The notes beneath the pieces are model-generated. The model saw only the letters and a list, made by a program, of their open reading frames with translations. It was not told the DNA's origin and made no database searches. This document shows positions 8,949 through 18,006 of a DNA stretch of 64,000 bases, one piece after another; within the stretch, counting starts at the first letter, position 1, and the number at the start of each line of letters is the position of its first letter. A program made the position numbers and the translations under genes. This DNA is from an uncultured Micrococcaceae bacterium. GTDB lineage: Bacteria > Actinomycetota > Actinomycetes > Actinomycetales > Micrococcaceae. The DNA is taken from positions 868,001-932,000 of the forward strand of contig CANNAD010000001.1 of the NCBI GenBank assembly GCA_947502645.1, read 5' to 3'.

Positions 8949-9992
8949 ATGTTTCTGGCACTTCGGGATATCAGGTTCGCCAAGGGGCGTTTTGCCCTGA
9001 TGGGAAGCGTCGTCGCATTGATCACGCTGCTGCTGGTCATGCTTTCGGGTCTCACCGCCGGGTTGGGCAACCAGTCGACGTCGGGCATTTCCTCCCTGGA
9101 GGACGCCGGCGCCACCACCATTGCGTTCGGTGCACCGGAAGGCAATGAGGCCAAGGCGTCCTACACGGAGTCAGAGGTCAGTGCTGCCCAGGTGAAGCAG
9201 TGGAAGGACGAGGTGGAGTTTGCCGAGCCTCTGGGGATCAGCCAAACCCGCTTCCAATCAGGTTCCACCACGAACGTTGCTGTCTTTGGCGTGGAGCCCG
9301 GCGGGCAGCTGCAGCCTGCTCCTGTGAAGGACGGAACGGTGGTGATCAGTTCCTCCATTGCCAAAGATCTCGGCGTCGAAACCGGTGACATGGCCTCGCT
9401 TGGCAGCGTCGAACTGATGGTCACTGAGATCGTCGAGGATCAGTGGTACAGCCACACGCCGGTGGTGTGGACGTCGACGTCGGACTGGCAACAGATCAGC
9501 CACATTTCCGGTGCGGTCGGAACAGTCATCGTTGCTGGCGCTGATGCCGACGTCGAGGGCATGGTCACCACTTCGGTGACCGGGTCCTTCCAGGCTTTGG
9601 GTTCCTACCAGTCCGAACACGGTTCCCTCCTGATGATGCAGGGCTTCCTCTATGGAATCTCCGCGCTCGTGATCGTTGCTTTCCTGACGGTCTGGACCGT
9701 GCAGCGGACCCGCGACATTGCTGTCCTGAAAGCGCTTGGCGGTTCGAACGGTTACGTGCTGAAGGATGCCCTGACGCAGGCCGCCCTGGTGCTGGTGGCC
9801 GGCGCACTGCTGGGCGGCGCGGCCGGGCTTGCCGGCGGTTTCTTCGCGGCGCAGGCTGCTCCCTTCCTGATCTCCGCATTCACCACGCTGGTGCCTGTCG
9901 CGGGCATCGTGGTCCTCGGATTGGCCGGATCTGCTCTGGCTGTCAGGCGCGTTACCCACGTGGATCCGCTGCTCGCCCTCGGCGGCAGCTAG
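8949..9992 (+). CDS. ABC transporter permease, FtsX/MacB-like
   Basis: 347 residues. One membrane helix near residues 19-42 is followed by a large extracytoplasmic domain (about 45-225). Three C-terminal helices around 235-340 then include the FtsX-core sequence RTRDIAVLKALGGSNGYVL. This is the DevC/MacB-like half-permease plan, used for exporting peptides or lipids or for mechanotransmission. The ATPase follows 46 bp downstream, so the two make one transporter. Ribosome-binding site GAGAGG precedes the ATG. Likely regulated by the divergent two-component system. Confidence 0.9.
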   Translation: MFLALRDIRFAKGRFALMGSVVALITLLLVMLSGLTAGLGNQSTSGISSLEDAGATTIAFGAPEGNEAKASYTESEVSAAQVKQWKDEVEFAEPLGISQTRFQSGSTTNVAVFGVEPGGQLQPAPVKDGTVVISSSIAKDLGVETGDMASLGSVELMVTEIVEDQWYSHTPVVWTSTSDWQQISHISGAVGTVIVAGADADVEGMVTTSVTGSFQALGSYQSEHGSLLMMQGFLYGISALVIVAFLTVWTVQRTRDIAVLKALGGSNGYVLKDALTQAALVLVAGALLGGAAGLAGGFFAAQAAPFLISAFTTLVPVAGIVVLGLAGSALAVRRVTHVDPLLALGGS

Positions 9993-10038
9993 AGCATTTC
10001 CCGCCCCGATACCCCATATACATCAAAAGGAATACATC

Positions 10039-10725
10039 ATGACCAAGGCCCTGAACCTCATCAACATCACCCTCGAATACCCTGACGGGCTCGGTACCGT
10101 CACCGCCCTCGACGAGGTCAACGTCAGCGTCGGTGCAGGCGAAATCCTCTCCCTCGTCGGACCATCCGGTTCCGGCAAGTCATCGCTCCTGGCGGTCGCC
10201 TCCACCCTGATCCGGCCGACGTCGGGCCTGGTCCTCCTGGACGGCGTGGACGTGACCGCGCTCAGCGACGCCGAACTGACCACCCTGCGCCGCGACGAGA
10301 TCGGCATCATCTTTCAGCAGCCCAACCTCCTGCCGTCGTTGACCGCCGTCGAACAGTTGATCGTCGCCGAGCACCTGCGGGGCGAATCCCCTCGGAAGTC
10401 CAAGCCTCGGGCCATGGAACTGCTCGACGTCGTCGGACTCACCGAGTCCGCGAACAGGCGCCCGCACCAGCTGTCCGGCGGTCAGCGTCAGCGCGTGAAC
10501 ATTGCCCGTGCGCTCATGGGCAACCCCACCGCGCTGCTGGTGGATGAGCCGACGGCGGCGCTGGACCATGAGCGGTCGGAGGCGATTGTGAAGCTACTCG
10601 CCAAGATCACGCGGGAGTTCGACGTCGCCACGGTCATGGTGACGCACGATACCGAGTTTGTGCCCCTGACCGACGGCGTGGCGTCGATGCGAGATGGCCG
10701 TCTGAGCGCCTCCATCGCCGCCTGA
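10039..10725 (+). CDS. ABC transporter ATP-binding protein (MacB/LolD type)
   Basis: 228 residues. Walker A is GPSGSGKSS, the Q-loop lies in IIFQQPNLLPSLTAVEQL, the signature is LSGGQRQRVNIARAL, Walker B is ALLVDEPTAALD, and the switch His is in VTHDTEF. It is the partner of the permease immediately upstream; both starts have the same AGGAATACAT leader context. The predicted role is powering export or extraction at the inner membrane. It is convergent with the oxidoreductase gene, with only 18 bp between the stops. Confidence 0.94.
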   Translation: MTKALNLINITLEYPDGLGTVTALDEVNVSVGAGEILSLVGPSGSGKSSLLAVASTLIRPTSGLVLLDGVDVTALSDAELTTLRRDEIGIIFQQPNLLPSLTAVEQLIVAEHLRGESPRKSKPRAMELLDVVGLTESANRRPHQLSGGQRQRVNIARALMGNPTALLVDEPTAALDHERSEAIVKLLAKITREFDVATVMVTHDTEFVPLTDGVASMRDGRLSASIAA

Positions 10726-10743
10726 GCTGAGCCGGGAGTTGAA

Positions 10744-12189
10744 CTACAGGCCCAGTGCGGGGGCGTCCAGCCCGTGGCTCCGTTTCAACGCGAGGGTTGC
10801 CGCCAGATAACCCGCCATCCCGTGCACGCCCGGCCCCGGCGGTGTGGACGCAGAGCACAGATACACCCCTTCGAGCGGCGTCTTCCAGGGGTGCGGCGAG
10901 AACGTGGGCCGCGCAACCATCTGACGCAGGGACGTGGCGCCGGCACCGAAGTCGCCGCCCACATAGTTCGCGTTGTAGCGTTCCAGGCCGGCCGCAGTCG
11001 TCGCCCGGGAACGCAAGACGACGTCGCGGAACCCAGGTGCGAAGCGTTCGAGCTGCGCTGTGATCTCCGCCGTCATATCGCGAGTAGATCCGGATGGTAC
11101 GTGGCAGTACGTCCAGAGGATATGGGTTCCATCCGGGGCGCGGGTGGTATCGAACGAGGTGGGTTGCGATGCCAGCACGTAGGGGCGCTCCGGGTGTCTC
11201 CCCGATGCAACCTCACCCTCCGCACGAGCTATCTCTGCTGAGGTTCCCCCTACGTGGACGGTGGAGGCACCGGCGAGTTCCGGATCAGCCCACGGCACCG
11301 GGTCAGAGAGGGTGAAGTTCACCGTGCACGCGGCATCGGCATAGCGGAACTGCCCGAGAGCCTTCGCGTACTTCAGCGGTAAACGGTCGCGCGTCATCTG
11401 GAGGAAATTACGTGGCGCCACGTCGAGCAGGATTGTTGAGGCTGGTTCCAGCTCATCAAGGTGCCGAATCTGCTGCCCGGTCGTTACCGTACCGCCGTGC
11501 GCCAACAGGTCATCGACCATCGCATCGGTGATGGCCTGCGACCCGCCAACGGGAATGGGCCAACCGTCCTCATGCGCGGCCGCCGCCAGAAGAAGTCCGG
11601 CGCCAGCTGAGGACAGCGAGGGCTGCCGGCCAACCGGATGGCTGGCGACACCGGTGAACAGGGAACGCGCTTCCTCGGTTCGGAACCCGGCCAGCCCCCT
11701 GCCCGCGGCGGTACCCAGCTGCAGTGCCCGGACGCCGAATTCCGCGAGTGCTACCGGATCAGCCGGAACACGAAGGAGCGAGTTGAGGAGCGCATCCGCC
11801 ACCCCGTCGAAGCGTCGCACCAGGGGTCCGAACACCCGACGCCACGCATCGCCGTCGCGCCCGAGCGCATTCGCCGTCCGGCCCAGGTCACGGTACGCAA
11901 GGGCCGACCGTCCGCCGTCAAGCGGGTGGCCGTAGGAGATGTCCGGAGTGAGAAGCTCCACCCGGTCCGTCAACCCGAACTGACGGAAGAACGGAGAAGC
12001 CAACACCAAGGGGTGTACCGCCGAGCAGATGTCGTGGATGTGCCCCGGCTCCATCAGTTCCGCGGTCCGCGCACCGCCCCCCAACGTGTCTGCGGCCTCA
12101 TAGACATGCACAACCAAACCGGCCCGCGCCATGGTGACCGCAGCGGCCAGCCCATTCGGTCCGGATCCGACGACGGCCACATCAGTCAT
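10744..12189 (-). CDS. FAD-dependent oxidoreductase of the phytoene-desaturase/PYROXD2-like family
   Basis: 481 residues. The N-terminal Rossmann dinucleotide motif GSGPNGLAAAVTMARAG and the following acidic residue in VYEAAD bind FAD. TLGGGARTAEL is the second conserved flavin loop. The C terminus contains YNANYVGGDFGAGATSLRQM and LCSASTPPGPGVHGMAGYLA, typical of carotenoid-desaturase-like oxidoreductases. The substrate is not known; no carotenoid genes lie nearby. It is the last gene of a three-gene minus-strand group with the FemAB-like and glycosyltransferase genes, 2 bp from the former. Confidence 0.9.
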   Translation of the reverse strand: MTDVAVVGSGPNGLAAAVTMARAGLVVHVYEAADTLGGGARTAELMEPGHIHDICSAVHPLVLASPFFRQFGLTDRVELLTPDISYGHPLDGGRSALAYRDLGRTANALGRDGDAWRRVFGPLVRRFDGVADALLNSLLRVPADPVALAEFGVRALQLGTAAGRGLAGFRTEEARSLFTGVASHPVGRQPSLSSAGAGLLLAAAAHEDGWPIPVGGSQAITDAMVDDLLAHGGTVTTGQQIRHLDELEPASTILLDVAPRNFLQMTRDRLPLKYAKALGQFRYADAACTVNFTLSDPVPWADPELAGASTVHVGGTSAEIARAEGEVASGRHPERPYVLASQPTSFDTTRAPDGTHILWTYCHVPSGSTRDMTAEITAQLERFAPGFRDVVLRSRATTAAGLERYNANYVGGDFGAGATSLRQMVARPTFSPHPWKTPLEGVYLCSASTPPGPGVHGMAGYLAATLALKRSHGLDAPALGL

Positions 12190-12191
12190 GA

Positions 12192-13268
12192 TTACCCCTT
12201 CGCCTCTCCGCCTCGGCGTTTCATCAGCTCCCGCACCTTCGTGACCACGTTACGCGCCGCGCGCGGAAGGGTGCGCCGGGTGCGCAGACCACCGGAGACG
12301 AGCCGATACTTCAGAGGATGAAGGGGAATGTCATACGTGGTGGGCAGGGTGACTACGTTCTTCGAGAAGTTGCGCTTGAAGGAGGTGACATTGATCAACT
12401 GAGGGTAATTGTCGCTGACAATACCGGTTAGGCCGCAGGCATCATTGCCGGCTTCCTTGAGCATCAGGAACGTTTCCCATAGGAGGAGGTAGGCGGCGTT
12501 GGACTTACGCGCTGCGTCGCTGCTCCCCGCAAAGAGATACACCGCGTAGCCACGGTATTGGGTGGCGATCAGCCAGCACACCGGGGCGCCCTGAAGATAG
12601 GCAACCCCCAGATCGGCCTTGTCACCGAGGGTGTCCAGCAGCGTTTCGTAGAACGCTGAGTCAAAGCTGGCGAATTTGTCGCGTTCAGCGGTCTCCTCCA
12701 TGATCGGGAACAGCTCCCGACGAAACACAGCCGTGCGCTCCGCTGTGTCAATGAACCTGACCTCCACCCCGGTTTTTCGGGCTTTTCGGATACAGTTACG
12801 CGCATTGGGCCGGAACCCGGCAGCGATGGCTTTACTCTCTGGTCGGAGATCGACCACGATTTCCCGCTCGTACCAGCCATGTTCGATCGGGTCTGTAACC
12901 GGCGGCTTGGGATGTTCAACCTGCATGCGGATATACAGCGGGTCCACGGCGGGGTCCTCACTGAACTGGTCCATCACCGTAGCGACCAGGCGCTGCTCAA
13001 GCTCAGGCGTCCGTTCCGTCAACCAGGTAGGACCGTTCACCACCACGAGTGAATTCCGGAAGCGCCGCTCGAGCAAGAGATAGCTGGCCAGCGCTACCGG
13101 TGCGTCGGCGTCGTAGTATGCCCAGATTCCGTAGGGCTGGCGTCCCATGGCGGTCTCGAATGTGGCCCAGTAGGGTGTCTGTTCCAGCGGAACGACGACG
13201 TCGGGGTACTGGCCGACCAAGGACTCAAAGGTGTCCTGATCGAGCTTCGTGTATCGCAGATTGCTCAC
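12192..13268 (-). CDS. FemAB/FemX-like peptidyltransferase (GNAT fold), peptidoglycan bridge type
   Basis: 358 residues from the GTG at 13268. This start overlaps the stop of the upstream glycosyltransferase gene by 4 bp (GTGA); an open frame runs further upstream but lies inside that gene. The sequence has two GNAT-like halves: VVDLRPESKAIAAGFRPNAR with basic RKARKTG matches the FemABX lipid/tRNA-binding region, and the C-terminal half contains SNAAYLLLWETFLMLKEAG. FemX-type enzymes add amino acids from aminoacyl-tRNA to lipid II, which would suit a Micrococcaceae cell wall with interpeptide bridges. Substrate and residue specificity are inferred. Confidence 0.83.
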   Translation of the reverse strand: MSNLRYTKLDQDTFESLVGQYPDVVVPLEQTPYWATFETAMGRQPYGIWAYYDADAPVALASYLLLERRFRNSLVVVNGPTWLTERTPELEQRLVATVMDQFSEDPAVDPLYIRMQVEHPKPPVTDPIEHGWYEREIVVDLRPESKAIAAGFRPNARNCIRKARKTGVEVRFIDTAERTAVFRRELFPIMEETAERDKFASFDSAFYETLLDTLGDKADLGVAYLQGAPVCWLIATQYRGYAVYLFAGSSDAARKSNAAYLLLWETFLMLKEAGNDACGLTGIVSDNYPQLINVTSFKRNFSKNVVTLPTTYDIPLHPLKYRLVSGGLRTRRTLPRAARNVVTKVRELMKRRGGEAKG

Positions 13269-14749
13269 GGTATTGCTTTCCTCTGGGGACTGACCGGGAT
13301 ACGGTCCTCTTGGTCGGGGTGGACGGTTGTGGAACCGGCACTCCATGGAAGGAGCCATTTGTCTGGGGCATTGTCGAAGGGTCCGCCTTGCGGGTCATCT
13401 GCCCCGACAGCGCGCACCACGTCGTATTCAGGTTCCATCATGTCGCCGATGACACGCCACATGATATATGCAGTCGCTAGAATATGTGCGACGACGGCCA
13501 GCACGTAGTAGGGACTGTCAAGGTTGTGCTGGGCAGAACCACCGCTGGTTTCCTTGGCCAGAAACATCCAGATCGCCCACCAGTGCAGGGCTTCCATCAA
13601 CTGCCAGACGAGGAATGACGTCCAGCGCGGCCGCGCCAGGGCCACCAGCGGAATCAGCCAGAGCACAAACTGGGGCGAATACACCTTGTTGGTCAGGATG
13701 AACGCCGCCACGATGAGGAACACGAGCTGGGCAATGCGCGGACGTCTGGCGACGGAAAGCCCCAGAATTGCAATCCCGGCGCACGCTCCCACAAACAGGA
13801 CGAAGGCCCACAGGTTGATGAACTCGGCGCCGACAGTGCCCCACCCAACCCGTTCTGCTGTCTCGTTGTAGGCGAACCACACCGACGAATATCCGGCGCC
13901 GCGGTCTTGTGTGAAGGTGAGGAAGTATCGCCAGCCTGCGAAGTCCCGCAGTATGAACGGCACATTGACCACGAGCCAGGTCAATGCGGCGGCGCCTGTG
14001 GTCAGCAGCAACGGGCGAAATTTCAGCGATCGGATGGCCAGGACCAGTACTGCCCCCAGAATCAGAAGGGGGTAGAGCTTCAGGGCCGTGCCGAGTCCAA
14101 TAAAGACACCCGCTGCTACCGGCCTGTTCCGAGCGAAAAACAGCATGCCCAGAGTGGCGAGCATGACAGCCCATAAATCCCAATTGATGGTCCCGGCGAG
14201 CACAATCCCAGGTGCGACGGCGACCATCGCCGCATCCCACGGGCGTCGGTTGGTCATGCGCGCCGTCGCGAGGACGGTGACGATCCACACCGCTGCCACC
14301 AGGGCCGCGTTGATATCGAAGTACGCCAGTGCCCGTGCCTCATCCGAGCCTCCGAAGGGAACCAGAAGCGCGGTGACACCGGCGAGCAGGCCCAATAGTA
14401 CCGGGTATTCGAACTGGGCGCCCTGCGTCAGGAACGGAAAGACGCCGTCGGCCAGGCCTCGGGAGTGGAAGAGTTCGGGCCAGTCCGAGTAGCAGGCCAT
14501 GTAGAAGTGCTGCGGCGTTGACCACCCGTTGATGCGGCACGGGTTCTTGACCAGTACGGAGACGAGTGCCGCGATCGTCGTGAGGATCACCAGCACTCGC
14601 TCCACGGTGAAAAACCCGGGGTCCACGCGTCCGGGAGAGCTGTGAGAACCCAGGGGTCCACCAATAAGTTCTGTGAAGCGTCGCAGTAAGGGGTCATTCC
14701 GGGTGGGTACCACGATGCGCTGCGGCCGTCTCACCCGGGAACGTGTCAT
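13265..14749 (-). CDS. GT87/DUF2029-type membrane glycosyltransferase
   Basis: 494 residues with about ten membrane helices. The segment HFYMACYSDWPELFHSRGL after the first helix, followed by FEYPVLLGLL, is characteristic of polyprenyl-phosphate-dependent mannosyl/arabinosyl-type transferases of the GT-C fold; the Asp in CYSDW is the likely catalytic acidic residue. The sequence RPVAAGVFIGLGTALKLYP is a recurring family signature. It is translationally coupled to the FemAB-like gene, suggesting a joint envelope function. The sugar and acceptor cannot be told. Confidence 0.85.
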   Translation of the reverse strand: MTRSRVRRPQRIVVPTRNDPLLRRFTELIGGPLGSHSSPGRVDPGFFTVERVLVILTTIAALVSVLVKNPCRINGWSTPQHFYMACYSDWPELFHSRGLADGVFPFLTQGAQFEYPVLLGLLAGVTALLVPFGGSDEARALAYFDINAALVAAVWIVTVLATARMTNRRPWDAAMVAVAPGIVLAGTINWDLWAVMLATLGMLFFARNRPVAAGVFIGLGTALKLYPLLILGAVLVLAIRSLKFRPLLLTTGAAALTWLVVNVPFILRDFAGWRYFLTFTQDRGAGYSSVWFAYNETAERVGWGTVGAEFINLWAFVLFVGACAGIAILGLSVARRPRIAQLVFLIVAAFILTNKVYSPQFVLWLIPLVALARPRWTSFLVWQLMEALHWWAIWMFLAKETSGGSAQHNLDSPYYVLAVVAHILATAYIMWRVIGDMMEPEYDVVRAVGADDPQGGPFDNAPDKWLLPWSAGSTTVHPDQEDRIPVSPQRKAIP

Positions 14750-14787
14750 GGGTCAAGCCTAGCGAGGATCCGGACTACCCGGTCACA

Positions 14788-14816
14788 TTGACAGAATTAT
14801 CGATCATCGTTATGTT
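14788..14816 (+). promoter_or_regulatory. Sigma-70-type promoter with overlapping ATCG-rich dyads
   Basis: TTGACA (14788-14793), a 17-bp spacer and TATGTT (14811-14816) give a near-consensus promoter for the DUF2975/regulator pair. The spacer and downstream DNA carry repeated TTATCG/CGATAA-like half-sites up to 14846, suggesting a repressor overlaps the promoter. The obvious candidate is the HTH protein encoded at 15505. Confidence 0.6.
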
Positions 14817-14857
14817 ATCGAATATCACTAATAGCGATTACCGATAAGGACTTCTTC

Positions 14858-15505
14858 ATGGAAACTACTCATCCCGCCCGGACGGCCGTCGCCGGAGGAC
14901 TCAGAAAAGCGGAGAAAATCTGGCTGATCGTCATGATGTCGGTCTCCGCGCTCGTCAGCTTCGCCATTTTCGCCTTGGGGATCGTGGGAATCTTCATGGC
15001 TGCAAGCAACGAAACAGCGCTCTTCTTTCCGGCCGCAGAGCAGGCCGATGGATTCTGGCAAGGCATCAATCCTCATATCGTCGACGGAGAGTATGAATCG
15101 GTGGCTCTGACAATTGCGGGCGTGGAGTCCCCCGGAATGATCCTCTACAGCGCGACGGTGCTGCTGGGAGTCTTCGCGGTATCCGTCTTTTTCGCTTTCC
15201 TGTTCTACCTCTGCCTCCGCCTGTACCGCCGGCAGCCATTCGGAACGCTCATCACCGCCGGCTTCGGGGTCACAGCGGTGTTCATGATCGCGTACTCGCT
15301 CCTCGGGCCACTCGTCCTTTCCGCTGCACAGAATCAGATCCTGGAGTCCATGGACATTGACATGGCAAATGCTCCGTTCACGACGGGATACGTCTTTGCC
15401 GAGACAGATGCACTCACCATCATCGTTGGTCTCGTGTTTGCACTCGTCGCCGGCGCTTTCCATATCGGGCACCGGCTACAGCGAGACACCGAAGGACTGG
15501 TCTGA
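14858..15505 (+). CDS. DUF2975-type four-helix membrane protein
   Basis: 215 residues with four membrane helices at about 25-50, 90-115, 135-155 and 185-205. Family members are small integral membrane proteins that are almost always encoded next to a YozG-like Cro/C1 regulator, as here (1-bp overlap, TGATG). A short periplasmic loop lies between helices 1 and 2. Function is unknown; the pairing suggests a membrane-linked control unit. Ribosome-binding site AAGGA with 7 bp to ATG. Confidence 0.82.
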   Translation: METTHPARTAVAGGLRKAEKIWLIVMMSVSALVSFAIFALGIVGIFMAASNETALFFPAAEQADGFWQGINPHIVDGEYESVALTIAGVESPGMILYSATVLLGVFAVSVFFAFLFYLCLRLYRRQPFGTLITAGFGVTAVFMIAYSLLGPLVLSAAQNQILESMDIDMANAPFTTGYVFAETDALTIIVGLVFALVAGAFHIGHRLQRDTEGLV

Positions 15506-15729
15506 TGCCGCAGCAGACGCCCGCGCCTATCGTTCATTGCCGCCTAGACGAGTTGCTGACCGCCCGGGGCATGACCCTGACAGAGCTCAGCAGACGTGTG
15601 GATATGAGCATCGTGAACCTCTCTGTCCTGAAAAATGACCGTGCGAAAGCCATCAGATTCTCAACCCTGGTGGCAATATGCGAGGTCCTGGAGTGCAATG
15701 TGGGCGACCTGCTCACGGTCAGGGAATAA
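15505..15729 (+). CDS. Small Cro/C1-type HTH regulator, YozG-like
   Basis: 74 residues, all one HTH_XRE domain: LLTARGMTLTELSRRVDMSI then VNLSVLKNDRAKAIRF and LVAICEVLECNVGDLL. This is the compact YozG/YdfN-like type that accompanies DUF2975 membrane proteins. It lacks any ligand-binding extension, so it may be controlled by its membrane partner. It probably autoregulates through the TTATCG-type half-sites over the promoter at 14788-14846. Confidence 0.9.
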   Translation: MPQQTPAPIVHCRLDELLTARGMTLTELSRRVDMSIVNLSVLKNDRAKAIRFSTLVAICEVLECNVGDLLTVRE

Positions 15730-15859
15730 GAGAGCCCGGTATGCGTTGAACTAGAATGGCCCCTGGATCGCTATCCGGCGGTGCTTGGTGACTTATCTTA
15801 TTAATCTGCGTGGGCTTTTGCGCGCGTGGAGCGTTGATGTGCTTCAAAGGAGAACAGTG

Positions 15860-16942
15860 GTGGCAAACCCCATTCGGGTAGGAATTGTCGGAGTCGGTAA
15901 CTGCGCCGCGTCGCTTGTCCAGGGCGTGCAGTATTACCGAGATGCGGAAGAAACCGCCACAGTTCCCGGGCTTATGCACGTGAAGTTCGGCAAATACCAT
16001 GTCAACGACGTGCAGTTCGTGACAGCATTCGACGTTGACAGCAAGAAGGTGGGCCTGGACCTGGCCGACGCCATCGGCGCCAGCGAGAACAACACCATCA
16101 AGATTGCGGACGTGCCGGAGACGGGCGTAAAGGTCCTCCGTGGCCACACCCTGGACGGTCTGGGCAAGTACTACCGCGAAACCATTGCCGAATCCGATGC
16201 TGATCCGGTGGACGTTGTCGCAGAGCTCAAGGCCTCAAAGGTGGATGTCCTCGTCTGTTACCTGCCCGTTGGTTCGGATGCTGCGGCAAAGTTCTACGCG
16301 CAGTGCGCCATCGACGCCGGCGTGGCCTTCGTGAACGCGCTTCCCGTCTTCATCGCAGGCACCAAGGAGTGGGCGGACAAGTTCACTACCGCCGGTGTTC
16401 CCATTGTTGGCGATGACATCAAGAGCCAGATCGGCGCTACCATCACGCACCGCGTCATGGCGAAGCTGTTCCAGGACCGCGGCGTGGTTCTGGACCGCAC
16501 GTACCAGCTCAACGTTGGCGGCAACATGGACTTCAAGAACATGTTGGAGCGCGAGCGTCTTGAGTCCAAGAAGATCTCGAAGACCCAGGCAGTGACGTCG
16601 AATACGACGGCCCAGCTCGGCGCCGACGACGTCCATATCGGCCCCTCGGACTACGTTTCCTGGCTGGATGACCGCAAATGGGCTTTCGTCCGGTTGGAGG
16701 GGCGCAACTTCGGTGACGCTCCCGTTTCGCTTGAGTACAAGCTCGAGGTCTGGGATTCACCCAACTCGGCTGGTGTGATCATCGACGCCGTCCGTGCCGC
16801 GAAGATCGCACTGGACCGTGGAATCGGCGGCCCGATCCTCTCTGCTTCGAGCTACTTCATGAAGTCCCCGCCAGAGCAGTATGCGGATGACATTGCACAT
16901 GAAAAGGTAGAGGCCTTCATCCGAGGCGAGCAGGACAACTAA
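15860..16942 (+). CDS. ino1: Inositol-3-phosphate synthase (actinobacterial type)
   Basis: 360 residues from the GTG at 15860, chosen because AAAGGAG lies just upstream; 15857 (also GTG) is equally possible. [16 protein letters not shown] is the NAD-binding motif. [12 protein letters not shown] and the SKTQAVTSN stretch form the conserved active-site region with catalytic Lys residues. It converts glucose-6-phosphate to 1-L-myo-inositol-1-phosphate, the precursor of phosphatidylinositol and of mycothiol (mshA is at 20635-21867). Length agrees with mycobacterial Ino1. A long palindrome follows its stop. Confidence 0.95.
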   Translation: MANPIRVGIVGVGNCAASLVQGVQYYRDAEETATVPGLMHVKFGKYHVNDVQFVTAFDVDSKKVGLDLADAIGASENNTIKIADVPETGVKVLRGHTLDGLGKYYRETIAESDADPVDVVAELKASKVDVLVCYLPVGSDAAAKFYAQCAIDAGVAFVNALPVFIAGTKEWADKFTTAGVPIVGDDIKSQIGATITHRVMAKLFQDRGVVLDRTYQLNVGGNMDFKNMLERERLESKKISKTQAVTSNTTAQLGADDVHIGPSDYVSWLDDRKWAFVRLEGRNFGDAPVSLEYKLEVWDSPNSAGVIIDAVRAAKIALDRGIGGPILSASSYFMKSPPEQYADDIAHEKVEAFIRGEQDN

Positions 16943-16948
16943 GCACCT

Positions 16949-17018
16949 GATCCGCCCGCACTTATTGTTGGAAAGATGGCCTCAGAGCCGCTATTCCAAC
17001 AATAAGTGCGGGCGGATC
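16949..17018. repeat. Perfect 25-bp-arm palindrome, left flank of the DUF559 gene
   Basis: Arms 16949-16973 and 16994-17018 are exact reverse complements around a 20-nt loop. The arm contains CCGCCCGCACTTATTGTTGG. It lies between the convergent ino1 and DUF559 genes and may act as a bidirectional terminator, although it has no T-tract. The right arm (16997-17019) recurs identically at 18052-18074, on the other side of the DUF559 gene. Confidence 0.85.
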
Positions 17019-17023
17019 GGCGG

Positions 17024-17956
17024 TTAAGCCGCCGCACGCGTGAGGGCTCCCCGGACAACAACGCAGGCACGCCGAAAGCCATCCCGTAAATCAGCCCGGT
17101 TGAACTTGAAGTAGGACCACCCCGCGACGTTGAAGGTCTCATCCCTCCGGTTGTCACGGGCTTGCTGCTCTGGTGTGAGGTGAACGCCGCCATCGTACTG
17201 GATTGCCAGGCGCTGCCGAGGGTAGCCAAGATCTGCGGCAGGCGACCACCGGTCATCTGGATCAACTCGAACCTGCCGGTCCGGCTCGGGAAGACCAAAG
17301 TCCATCATGGACAATCGAAGCTTCGTTTCCGGCGGAGAGTCTGCTCCTACCCGCATCAGTTGCAGGGCTTCTCTTGCCCTGACAACTCCAGGCAGATTCG
17401 GATGCCCGGACAGGAGCGCAGCCAACTCTGATCGGACATTCCAGGGCGCCTCCCGTTCCTCAAAAGCCGGCCTCGGAATCCGGAGAAGCTGATCGCCCAG
17501 CACAACGGCATCCGTCAACGTCAACTTTGATGCCAGATCCAACCAGGTTCTCGCGGGCGTCGACATGCGAATACCGTTCCAGATCTCAACCTCGCCCTTC
17601 CGCAGAATGACCTGATGTCCCATAACTCCCGGCTGCCGAACCGCGGCGTGAGATGTGGACACACTCAGGTGAAGCTCATCGGTGAATGCCAGGTATGGCG
17701 GAAGGAAAAGGCCCCTAAGCCGCGCAGATGTTTCGTGCGAAATCCAGGCAGCGGGGTTGGTAGAACTGAGTGCACGCGCCCGGTTCTCGACGTCGAACTC
17801 CGTCCCGATAAGGCGATAGACGCTCCTGGCCACCCGCTCGATATCCCGTGCGCGAAGTCGCTGTTCGGAAACGCCCATCGACAAAGCTTCGGCTCGAGTG
17901 AATTCACGGCCGACGAGCTCCGGCGGAAGTGGTTTGGGCACGCGCATAGAAGCCAT
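17024..17956 (-). CDS. DUF559-type (Vsr-like PD-(D/E)XK) nuclease-fold protein with N-terminal AbiEi-like region
   Basis: 310 residues. The N-terminal part, REFTRAEALSMGVSEQRLRA with VYRLIG, resembles the winged-helix region of AbiEi-like proteins. The C-terminal domain shows a Vsr/DUF559 nuclease pattern: SPPETKLR (first acidic residue), AADLGYP (Asp) and AIQYDGGVHL where many relatives have Glu-x-Asp, then RDNRRDETFNVAGW. The Gln in IQYDG may weaken catalysis. No good ribosome-binding site is visible. The gene is bracketed by the palindromic repeats at 16949-17018 and 18007-18074, which suggests it is a small mobile or recently inserted unit. Possible roles are antiphage defence or a toxin-antitoxin function; neither is shown. 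Confidence 0.75.
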   Translation of the reverse strand: MASMRVPKPLPPELVGREFTRAEALSMGVSEQRLRARDIERVARSVYRLIGTEFDVENRARALSSTNPAAWISHETSARLRGLFLPPYLAFTDELHLSVSTSHAAVRQPGVMGHQVILRKGEVEIWNGIRMSTPARTWLDLASKLTLTDAVVLGDQLLRIPRPAFEEREAPWNVRSELAALLSGHPNLPGVVRAREALQLMRVGADSPPETKLRLSMMDFGLPEPDRQVRVDPDDRWSPAADLGYPRQRLAIQYDGGVHLTPEQQARDNRRDETFNVAGWSYFKFNRADLRDGFRRACVVVRGALTRAAA

Positions 17957-18006
17957 TCTTGCTTGCCCGCGCTAACAGAAATGGGTTATCCACAGGCTCA
18001 CGGCAC

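Noticed and set aside
17986-17994. Perfect DnaA box upstream of the DUF559 gene
   Set aside because: A single isolated 9-mer is expected by chance or as a minor site; no cluster around it.
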